Source: Selaginella moellendorffii (Eukaryota; Streptophyta; Lycopodiopsida; Selaginellales; Selaginellaceae). From it: a DNA stretch of 64,000 nucleotides. Each line of letters opens with the position of its first letter. Positions within the stretch are counted from its first letter, which is position 1. Shown one piece after another: positions 47,855-60,393 of this stretch. Under the pieces are notes generated by a model. That model was not told where the DNA came from. It searched no databases and worked only from the letters and a program-made list of their open reading frames with translations. Made by a program: the position numbers and the translations under genes. The stretch lies in the NCBI RefSeq assembly GCF_000143415.4, contig NW_003314265.1:2508559-2572558 (forward strand), in the 5' to 3' direction.

Positions 47855-50800
47855 TCACGCCTCCTCTGATTCAGATTCGGATTGTTCACCTTGAAATAAA
47901 ATACATTAGAAACTTAGTAAAGGAATATTAATGAATCTCACCTTGAACCCGGGTTATGAATGCTCTTGCTGCATCTCTTGCATGGTCTGGCAAGGTGATG
48001 GTGGCACTCTACTTCCGCATCCAACCATGCACAACATTATCCACCGATATGCTCATGCTGGGATCCCTTGGATTCAGCACCCATCTCTTTTCTAGGCAAT
48101 CCTTCGTATATCCGGAACTTGACTTGAACCACTCCACAGTTACATTGAAGGAGTTAGTTTCCGCGTCCTCCTCTGCATCAGTGATGCAACGCCCCACCCA
48201 TATCATTTGTTTTTTATTACTGGGTCTGACAAGCACGACCATTCCTTTGCAGACCTGTACTGGATTGAATGCTGAATCCGGCTTCTTGTTCCTCGGCCCA
48301 CAATAGTGATCCTCAACATCGTTATCTGTCACTGCATTTCCAGAGGACATTGTTCCGCTACTATCTGGTGCTCTGGGTTCTGGCCAAAAGGACTCTTCCA
48401 ATTCTTCATATACAACCGGCCCATTTTGGATAGCAGATATAATCTTCTCCCAGTATTCGAGCAAAGGCTTGCACCTCTGAAAATAGGATTCTCCACCAAA
48501 CACCAACCCCCTCTTCCAGAAGGCAATATGCTGTCTAATCCCGGCCACTATACTTTCCTGGTCTTTGAGTCCATCCGGGTGCATCGGCCGTGGGGAACCC
48601 TGAGGAATCATAGGTTCCCCAGTTATGGGATCTCTCTTGAAGAGTTCAATGCTGTCCACTGGCAGCCACACTGTGTCCCATTCTCTCATCTTGTACCTCA
48701 TCACTGGAGCACCGTCACACATGCTGAAATGAAACTGAAGAGGCTTGGAGTGGCCAATCAGCGTTTCGGATCCGTCCCTGATGTAGCCTCTTACAAACCC
48801 CTTAAAGTCTGGAACCTCTATCAGAAGTGCAGCTTCAACAGTGCCTTTGATGCAATTTTGGAATTCATCATAGAGTTGTGGGAGGGTGAGGACATTGGAT
48901 CGCCGGAGGGACTCTGCCAGGTGACTGAACATGGCATCGACGTCTTCATGAGTGTGCCCAACCATGAGAAAGCCAAGTGTAACCGTTTCAAATATGCCTT
49001 TGGCAACAAGCATCGCCAAGTACGCGAAGACGTACATGTTTTTGTTCTCACTGCCAGCATTGTCTGTTTGGAGCAGAAGATGGGGTGGAAGGCCACATCG
49101 GCCGCAAGAACTTCCTTGAGATTCTGCTTCGTTTGGATGAGGCTGTGCATTCACCGGGCGACCAGCCTCGTCGGAATGGCATGAGGCCTCACGTGATAAC
49201 CCTACAATCTGACGGCCAACATATTCACTGGGATGGCATGGGGCCCCACGCGATACTGCAAGCCTTTGCTCCTCCTCCAGTTGAACCCTGTATGGGGTTC
49301 AATCGACAAGGGCCTTATGCAAGGGTTGGCCGTTCAGCTCAGTCTGCGCACTTTGCAGAGACCTTAAGTGTTTTGCTAGGGACGCAATCATCATGTTTGC
49401 ACCCCCGCCACCCCATAGAGGTACAAAGAAGTTCCCATAGTTCTGGGCACCATGCCCATGAGCGATTATGCCAAACAAAGACACAGGCAGCTGCATGGAT
49501 GAAGAGATTGCCTTGGGGGCAGGATTGAGTCGAGGTAAGCACGTCTTTTTCTCGTCCATTTTGTCGTGGATGATGCAGAGGTAAGAGTCAGGTCTCTCCA
49601 TGGAGAGAATCCTGTTATGATAATATGCAGTCCTGTAGCTTCTCTGCTCGATGTTGTGGTCGAGCCGCCTTCTAACCAACGTCTCTCGCTCTTGAGCGCT
49701 GCAAGAATTCTTCGACAAAGCCATTTTGATAGCAGTGCACTCGTCACACTTTGAAAAGCTGGAGTACTTTCCTATACTCACATCCCTGAACCTGTTGCTC
49801 CACAATCTACTAAATCTAGATTGGCTCAGCTTCCTGTAGCCATTACTCTGGAGTTCCCGATTCACATCTTCCAATATGGCCCCCCTTGGTATACATGGAA
49901 GGGAGAACTCGTTGGGTGTCTCGTGTTCCATCTTCACAGAGGCGGGTTTTATGTGGTTGCTACTCGCTACATGTCTTGACAAACCTCTTGAAGATTGCCT
50001 CTCCATATACAACATGACCCCTGGTTTTGTGCGTACCGTCGTTCCCATGGACTGCCTGTTGAACCCTTTGTTCCTCGAACTCAGTTTTGATTCTGTAGAA
50101 TGTGGTTCGAGGGACTCCATAAATGATTCTCCATGCCTTCATGCAGACCAAACCCCTCTGGAAGACCATGCCCCCCACCTGATGTTCTGAAGCATCAACA
50201 GATGACCGTAATGCCTCATACACAAAATTGCGAGCTGCCTTCCAGGACAATGTCTTGTATCTTGCTCTCTCCTCTTCAATAGCATCCCAATCAGCATGTT
50301 GACAGCACCTCCTCTTGCAACAAGCAACTGTCGAGACCATTCGAACCTCCATCGCCATTTTCTGCCTTTTCGGTTCGTTGCTCAGATCCCTTTGGCTGCG
50401 CTTTAGGAAGGTGTACTTTCTTTTCCCATGAAGAGATGTTCTGTCATCAGTTGTAGTGGTGTTTGATTGTGAATCCTTCACATTCTCAAACACTAAGTGC
50501 CTTAATTTCCACCGCACAATGCGTCCACTAGTCAGATTGTTTTCTTCTGTGTCAACAACCTCTAAAATCGCAACTCCAATATCATCCCAGCCCAATTCTT
50601 GATTAGCAACCGCATCTCTTGGATCGACAACTGTGGCTAAGCCCTCAGCTACCACCTCCCCCTCGGGGTTGTTTAGAAACACCTTTGCCTGAATCCATGT
50701 AGCACGGTTCTTAAGATCCACGGAGGGAACATGCGTCGCACTTGCGCTGTCCCCAACATCTGCTTTCTTCTGAAGATTTTTCAAGGCAACAACAACATTT

Positions 50801-50997
50801 ACCCCGACGACCATCTCTCCTCGTTCAATAGCGACCACATTCCCATCGAAGACAGTCTCTACTGATACAGCAGCATTGCCTTCCCCAAGCCTTTGACAGT
50901 GTATAACAAAGTTCCGATCCATAGACACAAGGGTCCCTTTTGCAACTCTCTTCCCACCATTCAAAATGTAAACCTTTTCCCCAACCCTGAAGGCCAT
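47855..50997 (-). pseudogene. DUF7869-type transposase with three nonsense mutations
   Basis: Same layout as the copy at 26313-29455, at a constant offset of 21,542 bp. Stops relative to that copy: TAG for CAG at 49960-49962 (in the first frame, inside the frame overlap), TGA for CGA at 49299-49301 and TAG for CAG at 48009-48011. All are C to T on the coding strand. Motifs IHDKMD, TDNAGSENKN and GHTHEDVD remain. Inactive unless the stops are suppressed. Confidence 0.85.
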
Positions 50998-51219
50998 TCT
51001 GAAAGTGCAAAAAAGAAGTTAAGACCATACAAAAAATGATTGGAGAATGGCCTAAATCATAACATACCAAACAACCTCAATAGCATGAGGCCACATGCCA
51101 TTATTCAAACATGCTATTGACACCCACGTGAAATTTCGCATTCACAAAATTGGCATGAGGCCTCATGCCATCTTGATATACACACAGCTGCAGGCAAGTA
51201 AAAACATACATGACAATAC

Positions 51220-51345
51220 GCTAGCCTGTTGCTATATTCGAATTGCCTTGCTGCAACTGTATATGTTTTTGTGTGCGTGACTAGTCACCCATACAAAAAT
51301 ATATACAGTTGCAGCAAGGCAAAAGGAATATGGCAATAGGCTAGC
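51220..51345. mobile_element. 126-bp foldback (MITE-like) insertion
   Basis: Arms GCTAGCCTGTTGCTATATTC and GAATATGGCAATAGGCTAGC pair with two mismatches, and inner arms (TTGCCTTGCTGCAACTGTAT) also pair. It is absent from copies 1a and 1b. An 85-90 bp stretch ending ATACGCTAGCC that precedes it is repeated after it, including a perfect palindrome. Confidence 0.75.
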
Positions 51346-52535
51346 AGGGGCCAAAGATGGCATGAGGCCTCATGCCATCTTGATATACACACAGCTGCAG
51401 GCAAGTAAAAACATACATGACAATACGCTAGCCATGAAATTGCAAGGGCCCAAGATGGCATGTGGCCTCATGCCATTTCTAAATGTGGTCCTAAGCCATT
51501 CCATGGTGAACATACCAGGAAGCACAAGTGCCGAATATCAAGAGGAAGCGGTAGCCACACCAAAGACAGTGCCGCTCACAACACCGCAACTACTCGTAGC
51601 GCCGCTCGCAACACCGCAACTGCTCGTAGCGCCGCTCGCACAAACTGCCACTCGCATAAACTGCCGCTCGCAATGGCGCTCGCAATGCCGCAACCGCTCG
51701 TAGACACATAAACCATAGCCCATAACGCCGCTTACACAAGCAGCGTTCACTGCGCTCAGCGGAACCAAGAACACGGCGCACAAAAATGATAGACCTAGGA
51801 ATGAGTTCGAGAATTCAAAAATAACACACGCTTGAACGTCACATCAAATCCTCTGACAAACCAGATCTTATGATTCCTCTGACAAATTTCAAACTGAGTA
51901 GCTTCTAGACTTTGCTGTCGGAGGTTGAACTTTGTCACATCATGTCCTTGCCTCGATCCAGCTGTGCCATGTCAGTGATTCGAACTTTGCCATGCCATGT
52001 CAGCGATCCGCGCCAAGATTATTCGCCGTGTAAAGGAATAATTATGCTGTGTGTGTACGTCCATTTATGGCAATATAAGGCCACACGCCATTCAAAGAAT
52101 AATGCTTGACATAAGGCCACACGCCATTCAAAGAATAATGCTAGTCGAGCATTTTTTGGTGCATTTTTGGGTTCAAAATTGCATGAGCCCACACGCTATA
52201 AAGTTTACCTGTACCAAAAATACAAACAGCTTTATTTACTTGGGAATTTAAGTGGTTGAGGCATTTTTAAACTTACAAACACATGCCCTACTTATATTCC
52301 TTTGGTTGCTTAAAATTCAAAAATATTATAAACCTTTCTTTTTGCATTTTCAATGTTTTCAATTATGGTTTTTGATTTTCGTAAGACCAGCCTAGTAATC
52401 TATTTGCATCCCGTCATGTTTATAGCTAGCTTTCGTTTGTCCCCTTCACTAGCCTGAGATACATCTGCTCAGCATTTGCCTCTTACAGCATTTGCCCAGA
52501 AAGGGCATCTTTCTTCATGCAACATTTGCCACATG

Positions 52536-52568
52536 TTTAGGGTTTAGGGTTTAGGGTTTAGGGTTTAG
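52536..52568 (+). repeat. Interstitial telomere-type repeat (complete copy)
   Basis: Four TTTAGGG units plus TTTAG at the centre of the element. Confidence 0.9.
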
Positions 52569-52569
52569 C

Positions 52570-53020
52570 AATTCAGTAACTTGATAAACACTTATATATA
52601 CTACTTTCATTTAAAAGATTTTTTAGGGTTCTTGAGAAGATCAGAAACAAGGAATAAAAGATTTGTGAGGAAGAGTTATAATGCAAAGGAATGTGAAAAT
52701 GTTAATTTCCTTTCACTATCACAATCTCCATATTACACTCTTGGTCCTTATTATCCATCTAGAAATGTGGAGACCACTATCACAATTGATAAAAATGCTT
52801 TTATTACTTTAGAAATAACAGTTTAAAGCAAGAGAAATGAAGAAATGAGTAATACAGTAGAAAACACTAAGAAATCTACTCCATAAAACTTTCTTTGACA
52901 TTTTGACATTTATAATTTACATATTAATTCATATAAAAAACTCTATTGCCAGCCTATATCACAATCCTCCCATTTGAAAAGACCAAGCTATATTTTTGTA
53001 ATGAATCCTCAATAAGAGAA
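52570..53020 (+). repeat. Family 2-derived segment replacing the centre of the element
   Basis: Here the sequence leaves the family 1 centre (seen at 30806-31008 and 35283-35480) and encodes a damaged relative of the family 2 SPYYTP protein on the plus strand (ECENVNFLSLSQSPYYTLGP, NAFITLEITV). Family 1 homology resumes near 53020. It looks like insertion or conversion by family 2 DNA. Confidence 0.6.
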
Positions 53021-54228
53021 AGGTCAATGCACACCAAACTGTAAAATCTTGGAGCAAAATAACGGTCGGATCTATGGCAAATGCCCCTGAAACATTGTAA
53101 GGCTCGTGTGGTCTCATGTGGTGTCCGATCGAGATGCTTCTTTGCAGGGTCATCAAGAAAGACATTGTATACCATTCTGTAAAATCTAGTTGCGATCTAA
53201 CGGTTGGATCTCCAGAAAACTCAAAAAAATCTCGCGCGTGTCAGAATATCCTAGGAATATACTCCTATGTGCCCCTGAAAATGGCATGCGGCCCCACGCC
53301 ATTCAAGAGATAATGCCAGATGACGCCGAGAATTTTTTGGTGCATTTTTTGGGTTCAAAATTGCATGAGCCCACACGCTATAAAGTTTATCTTTGCCAAA
53401 TAGAGAAAAGTTTATCTGTGTCATGTGAGGTAATTACAGTCCTTTGTGCTCGGCATCTGCCTCTTGCAGCATTTGCACTGAAAGGGAATTTTTCTCCATT
53501 CAGCATTTGGCCCTGAAAATGGCATGCGCCCACACGCCATTCAAGGAATAACGCTACAGCACGCCTGGATTTTTGGGTTTAAAATGTTTAGGGTTTTTTG
53601 GGTTTTTTCAAAATATTTTGGGTCCAACGTTTTTTGGGTTTCTTTGGTTCAAAATTGCATGCTATAATATTGATTTGAGAGAAAAATAGAAACAGATAGA
53701 ATTTCTTTATTTAGCTGAACATCTGCCATTTTTGGAAATACAAGATGCTTTGGAATATCCAATCATGCATGGTATAAATATAGCGAGGGTATTAAATGAT
53801 ATCCCAATCATGATCTTTCTTTTGGATTTCACGTGCATGCAGTCCGAGGAATGATGACGTTGCGGATTTCTTTTGGATTTTGCGTGCTTGCATGCGCGCG
53901 GCAATCCAGAAATTAATGGTGGCGCCCAAGTCCGAGGAATGATGACGTGGCGGGATTACCAACCGTTGTGACAGGTTAGGTTTTGCATTTTGCTTTGTAC
54001 TCGCGCTCGCACTCGCATCACACTCGCGCTCCCGCTCGCATCGCGCTCCCACTCGCGATCACGCTCACTTCTCTACAGGTTTCTCGTGTGCATCGGCGTC
54101 CACTCGCGCTTGCATCACACTCGCGCTCGCATTGCGCTCGTGTGCATCGGCGTCCACTTCAAGACACACCCAGTTTGTAACTTCGCCGCCAACTCCGCCG
54201 CCCACTCCGCCACCCACACGCAGCCCAC
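53021..54228 (+). promoter_or_regulatory. Upstream region of the ParB-like/FCP1 gene
   Basis: No gene in 53021-53970. It holds palindromes at 53282, 53365 and 53519, TTTTTTGGGTT-rich runs (53560-53650), and a repeat of the GCATTTGCC words of the leader. 53990-54160 is a tandem of CACTCGCGCTCGC-like units, also seen inverted at 34440-34600 and 63900-64000. Promoter function is inferred from position. Confidence 0.4.
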
Positions 54229-57200
54229 TTGGCGTCCCGGGAGATTTCAGCACCACTCTCCAACTGTAAGTGGCAGAGTAGCCTTGCTGCTACGATCCAC
54301 TGCACACACAGTGCACATTCGCCAGCGAGTCCGGCCTCGATTGTCACGGCCTCCATTCGGTTTCAAATGGTAAGTCTTTTAGACCAAGTAGAAAATGGCA
54401 TGAGGCCACATGCCATTCAGTAGCAACATTGGCATGCACCGATTGGGCTCTCGAGTGCAGTCCGGTTACAGATGGCGTGTAGCCTCACGCCATCTTAGGA
54501 TGCAGCCTCAAGACATCTGATGCAGTGGTGAATGGCGTGTGGCCTCACGTTATTTCCAGCTGCTAGCTTTTCATCTGTCAGCTCTAATTGTTGTGCATTT
54601 CTGAACAGGCGAGGAATTGCATTCTTCTTCCAGCCACTGTCAATGTGGATGCAGAGAAGGGGGAGGAGCTCACCAGTTGGACTTTCGGGATGGAAGGCGA
54701 GGATCTGAGGCTGTACAACACAGATGGTGGGAGAAAAGAATGCATGGGGATCCTCATCCAAGTGAGAGACACTCCATGCAGTTCCATGCAAGAATATGGA
54801 CTGGCACTTGTGGTAGAGACAGTGTCCGCCTTCAAGATCCACCTTGCACATCCTAGCGGCTTCCCGGAGGGGGGCAGCGGCTATGAGGAATTCCTAGAGG
54901 GAGCTAGGGAGAGGTTGTCCAGGAGGCCCACAATTTCAAAGACGCTGCGGGTCTATGAAGATCACATGGAATCCACGGACCTCACCTACGGCGATGTTCA
55001 AAAACTATATTCCAACATTGAGCCGTTGAGAGTGCCTCCAGTTCGCGAAGCGAAGGGGAAGGGGGTCGATCTGGAAACTACCCCAAAGCAGAAAAGGGTG
55101 GTCAAGCTCAAGCCGACGTCCGACTCTCCTGCAGCTCCAAAAAAGAAGCTACTCGGTGATGCCATTGCCTCGGGTTCGAACACTACACCCACCAAAAAGA
55201 AGAGCCGCAAAGAGCAGAAAGAGCAAGAAGAGGCAGCAAAAATCGTCGCAGATAATAGTACTTGTTACTATTCCAACAAAGTATATACAATCGACGTGAG
55301 CCGTATCGAGATCCAAAGCAAATACAACCACAGGCTAGTATCTGATGAGTGGGTGGAGAAACTAAAGCAGAAGATGCTGGCAAGTCCAGTAACACCCGAC
55401 ATCACAGACGTGATCCCCTACTACCGAACAATGAAGGGCGAGACGAGGTTTCCAGACTTGATCAATAGGAAGGTGTTGGACGATCAGAACATCCGATTCT
55501 ATGCCGTCTCCGGGCAGCATTCTAGCTTGGTGATGCAACAGATAGTTGTGGATATTATGGTGGGCGAGGAGGTGAAGAAAGTCTTCAAGACAAGAGTTGT
55601 CCGCCTGATAAAAGGCAACTCGCCCCTCCGATCTATCATATACATCTCCCACGCGCAGAATGTCAAGCAAGAAACGTGCTACAAATCGGGCCTGCACGAG
55701 ACATTGGCACGAACACGGAAGCTCTGGGTTCAACTGAAGAAGCCACAAAAACCAGGACAAGGACGTGCACTAGCAACTAGCGCCTGGCAGGTAAGCCTCG
55801 TTGCATGTGGCATAGCATGTGGCCTCACGCCATTTCCATTGCAGGAATTCTCGAGTCTTCTCTCGAAAACACTAGGGGTCAATGACACACTCAGCATCCA
55901 TAACATTCTACTCGCGACAAAAGTTGTTTTTGACAAATGGGTAGATGTGCTGAGGAGGTACCATGACGGGGAGTTGTTAAACTCAATGGGTGTGAAGGAC
56001 GGCCGGAAGCCCAATGATTTGAAGCTCAACGCCTTACGTTTCTCGCGGTCTCTAGACGACGACGACCTTCTGACAGTGGCTAATGCTCTTCTACGTGGTG
56101 AGGTAGTCTTCAACAAGACCAAAATGACTCCCGGCCATATTGTGACATACGAGGACTTGTGCACGACTCTGAGAGCTCGTGCGCTATTGAAGGATTGGAT
56201 CTTCGAGCAAGTGGCCGTGGCGAGGGTGAGCATCGACACCACGCAAGAGATGATGGAAGAGCTGGACTTGTCAAATGAAGACATCGACGAGTATGTGAAG
56301 GGGGCCCCCAAGTTCATCGATCTGCTGCAGGATGCCACGAAAAGTAAAGCTGAGAAGTTGGATCAGTATCCAAATTTCATTAAGAGGGATGTCGACCGCC
56401 GGCTTCAGAAACAGCTCGACCCCGCAGCAGAGGCCTATCGAGAACCTTACCGGGTATACGTGAATTCGAATGAGGATCAAAGGTGGAGGAGCATCGTTTC
56501 TCGCGGAGATGAGCAGGTCAAGAACATCTTTTGTGTGATGGACTTCACAAACGAGGAGATCACTCATGCAGACGAAGTCAGCTCCATCATTGACTTAATG
56601 GTGGGACTTGCGGAGGTGGAATCTTCAGTCCACTATATGATCTACGACTCCGAATCCTATCACAAGTTCTGGAAGGCCTTGAACGAGGTGAAGGCTCGGT
56701 TGAAAGGCAAGGAGATGCGGGAGATCCATGGGATAATGGCTAAGAAGAAGATACCGACGAATGTCCGCATCTTCACACTCGCCCTTGTTATTGGTCCTAC
56801 AGCAGAGTGGGACTGGAGTGACTTCCCAGCTTCGTTCGACAAGGCCGATCGAATTGATCTGAGGGAGATCAATTTACCCGTGCCTGAGGAACTGAAGACG
56901 GCTATGGAGCTTTCGAATCCAAAGAAAGCTCCAGGTGCAGCATGGGAAATGCTCAGCTGGGTCTTCAACGCAATAGCGGGTGACTCCAAGGGCAAATGCG
57001 TTGTCGAGTACAACTGCGGCGGACTATTCTTTCGAGCCGCACTACTCAAGGGTGTCCCGTGTGTTGCGGTGACAAACTCCATTGAAGAGGTGACTTCAAT
57101 GGAGCATATAATTACAATTGCCAAAGAAAAACAGTATCTTCTCTACGAACCTGGTGAGTACGCACTTTAAGTTTTAATGTTATCTCACAAGCTCTGTATG

Positions 57201-59975
57201 CAGGAGCGTGGCCACCCCCAGATGCTGAAACGGCGTTAACAGCTACTGATGTTAGGCCGAGGTCACAACCTGCACAAGGTAAGGTCACGTGAGGCCTCAC
57301 GCCATTTTGATTATAGATCGTTGTGAATATTCAGACACGAGGACTGAAAAGCGCATTGGTGGTGCGTCGAAGAAGGACAAACAGACAAGCAATAGGAAAA
57401 AAGAAGGTACAAATTATATTTGCAATGGCGCGTGGTCTCATGCCATTCCTTGCAGGAGACACTTCTTCAAAGGCAAAACAGGCAAGCACCAGCCAAGCTC
57501 AAACTGACAATGGTCATAAAAAGCGAAAGCACGTTGGACAGTCGTCGGGATCAGAGGCGTTTGATTCGAAAAGGAAGAAGGGCAACGAAAAGATGATAGG
57601 TAATGCCTCGCGGTTATGGCGTGTGTGCTCATGCCATTCATTGCAGATCAAGGGCTGAGTGAAAGGAGCCAGTCACCACCTTCTGACTCAGATTCCTATG
57701 GCGGACTCCCCTTCCCCAATCTCAATGGAGAGGTACAATGGATGAGGGATGCTTTTCAAGTCAGGGCCACGTTTTTCTCATCTCGTCGTCTTCGAAGGGT
57801 GCAAGAACGTGCAGAAACCATGTTAAGACAGTCGGGTGAGGATACGGTCCTAGGTCACGCACTAAAACAGGCTATGGATGTCTTGTATTTTGAGATGGAG
57901 ACTCGGCTAGATGATTTTCCCAAGATGGTCCTGGAAAAACAAGCCATCCAGCCTGAGCAGCCTATGGAAGAAATGCAAGAGGGGGATGAGGAGCCAGAGA
58001 AAGATAATGAGCAGGAAGAGCAAAAGGACAAAGAGGAGGACAAAGAAGAGGAGGACGAAGAAGAGGAGGATGAAGAAGAGGAGGACGAAGAGGACTTGGA
58101 TGGTCCTCACAATGGTGACGATCACAATAACGACGATGACGATGATGACGACGATGGCCAGCCTGAGGTGGCCAAAGAGCAGCGGAGGAAGGTCATACAA
58201 GACAAACCATCAGGTAAATAATAGTACATCCATTCCTAACCTTTTACCATTTCTAACATTGTCTATGTAGGTCGCAGAAGAAATGGTAAGTAGAGATTAT
58301 TCAGTTGAATTAAGATACAAACTCTAGCCTTTAGTGTCGAGGAAGGATAGTGCCAAGCAAGGGTCGAAACGTATGTCCAATCCTTCAGAATCAGCAGTGC
58401 GCCCAAGTGATATCGGTCCTAGTTCCTCAATAGCAGTTGATGGTAAATACAGTATAGTCGATTCAATGTGCTAATGAGTTTGTTTTTAGTAGCACGGGAG
58501 GATACCATCTCAATCGAAGGGAGATATTTGGACATGCATATGGATCCGCCAGTGGACTCTACTTGCCTGCAAGAGTCATCAGAGCTGGTGGAGGCTACTA
58601 TCCATATCAACGCCAAGCAAGCTGACCACGCTCCACTTGATGCTGCCCATACCACTGAGTCAATCTTGTCCACGTATCCAACTGACGGTGACCAGGCGCC
58701 ATTGGACCCGCATGAGGCCGCCCCAGCCGCCGAGCCGGTCGTATCCTCATTTCCAACGTGTGCCCAATTGTCTGACTACGCGCCATTGGAACCTCCCTAC
58801 ACCGCCCCTGCTGCCTGTTCGGTCATGTCCACTTTGCCAACGGAGGCACCAGCTGAAATGGCGTGTGATCACACGCCATCGGAACCACCCCATGCCACTG
58901 TTGAGCCAGTTGTACCAGAGTCTACAGCTGAAATGGCATGTGCCCACACGCCATCGGATGCGATTGACCCCACATTGCAGAGGAGAGTATTTCCGCCCTT
59001 CACGTTTCCTCGACCAAAACCCTCTGAACGACCATCGGGAGCACCATTCGCTAATATTGTAGATGGTAAAATTGACTTGTACCATTTTTTATGCTGACGC
59101 ATTTCATTTCAGAGTCACGGCGAAAGTACTGTATCGTTTTTGATCTGAACGGTGTCCTTTTCTCCCATGAGCGTGGCTCGTCCTCGAATGTCACTGCACC
59201 CTCCAAAGCCTGCGGTCGCAAGTTGGTCAAAAGAGACAGATTCACATTAATCACATGGGAAAAACTGCGGGATCTAATAATGACCATGCGACACTTAAAA
59301 CAGAGGGCCGGGTTCAATTTGCAATTGGGAGTTTGGACATCCATGATGCGCCACAATGCATTAACGTTGCTACAGATGATGCACGATCAGACGCGAGTAA
59401 TATTACCATTTGACTTTCTCCTAATGCATGAGGATTGCTTGACTATGGTCCATGTGAGGGGTAGCAAGCCCATCTTCGTCAAGGCAGAGGCTGTAGTGAT
59501 GAACCGGACTGCTAGGTCAAGTGAAATCCTCATCATCGATGACTCGCCAATTAAAACTGCAGCGAACACGCACACATATGCAGTGCACCCCATCTCTTGC
59601 AGTATGGAAACTAGGGAGAAGAAACCATATGTTCTGGGGGACCTTGCAAAACGGCTTGAAGCGATGGTGATAGAGAACCGGCCAGTTCAGGAGGTGGCTG
59701 CAGAAATCAACCAAATGGCAGATGGAACGGTATATCAGAAGCCATTTGATCGGACAGACACCAGTCATCATTTATGGCATGTATATTGTCTAGCCAAGCA
59801 CTATCCGCATCTCCATAATCTGCTCAACCGGATGGGTTCTTCGACCACTGAACATGAGCGTGGACGTATTAGAGAAGAGATGGCATTACTATTGGGTTTA
59901 AATCCTGATAGTGTGGAGAGTGATGAAATTCCAAGATTATTGTATAGGCGTTGGAGGCAAAAAATAACAGTCTGA
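54229..59975 (+). CDS. ParB-like / degenerate methyltransferase / FCP1-like phosphatase fusion
   Basis: Eleven exons join in frame to about 1,689 aa: 54229-54369, 54609-55790, 55845-57153, 57204-57278, 57317-57406, 57456-57599, 57647-58213, 58271-58285, 58335-58442, 58490-59065, 59113-59975. All introns have GT..AG ends. The last eight are phase 1, and they are 38-57 nt long. Residues about 270-380 are ParB-like (YTIDVSRIEIQSKYNHRLVS ... FYAVSGQHSSLVMQQI). About 760-850 align with the methyltransferase end of family 2 proteins (CVVEYNCGGLFFRAALLKGV), but the DPPY-like and G.G motifs are lost. About 1083-1155 is an Asp/Glu run. About 1413 onward is an FCP1/SCP-type phosphatase domain: FDLNGVLF, GVWTSMMRHNA, FVKAEAVV, LIIDDSPIKTA. 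The nucleophile motif reads DLN, not DLD. Exon 1 could instead start at the Met 54367. Nuclear action is likely but inferred. Confidence 0.7.
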
Positions 59976-60393
59976 GATGGCATGTATTTATTTAAAAATG
60001 TAACTTATTATGGCATGGGGTTCCATGCCATTGTATTAATATTAAAAGACAATTCTTTGAGAGGATTTGCATTATACTAGAAGTGTTACAGCATGTTATT
60101 GGAAGTCTGCGAAGTTGTTTTATTAATAAGGGGAAAGTAAAGATTGAATGGGGACTTGGGCTCCACCTAGACTCGGAGCAACTGAGCCAATATTAAAAGG
60201 ATGGAAAGAAATTGGACGACGATGACAAGGAGAAGAGAGAGGTGAAGCAGTGGCAGGGGGAGGAGAAGTGATTGAGTAGACATTTCCTTGTTTAAAATAA
60301 AATGGCATGTGCCTCAATGCAATTGAATTTTGTTATATTTATATACTATATAAAGGTTTGGAAACCTTATTTTACAAGTGGGATAATGACAAT
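59976..60393. other. 3' region of the family 1 element
   Basis: Downstream of the phosphatase stop. Palindromes at 60011 and 60302. A minus-strand frame at 60123-60317 (SPPPATASPLSSP) is possible but unsupported by any second copy in the window. Confidence 0.35.

Noticed and set aside
54588-54608. Start of the ParB-like protein at Met 54588 (MLCISEQ)
   Set aside because: This stretch is the 3' end of an intron with a good acceptor (GAACAG at 54608). The upstream exon ending at 54369 joins in frame.
57616-59097. Separate acidic and Pro-rich proteins as independent genes
   Set aside because: Splice sites join them in a single phase to the exons on both sides, giving one uninterrupted frame from the ParB-like part to the phosphatase stop.
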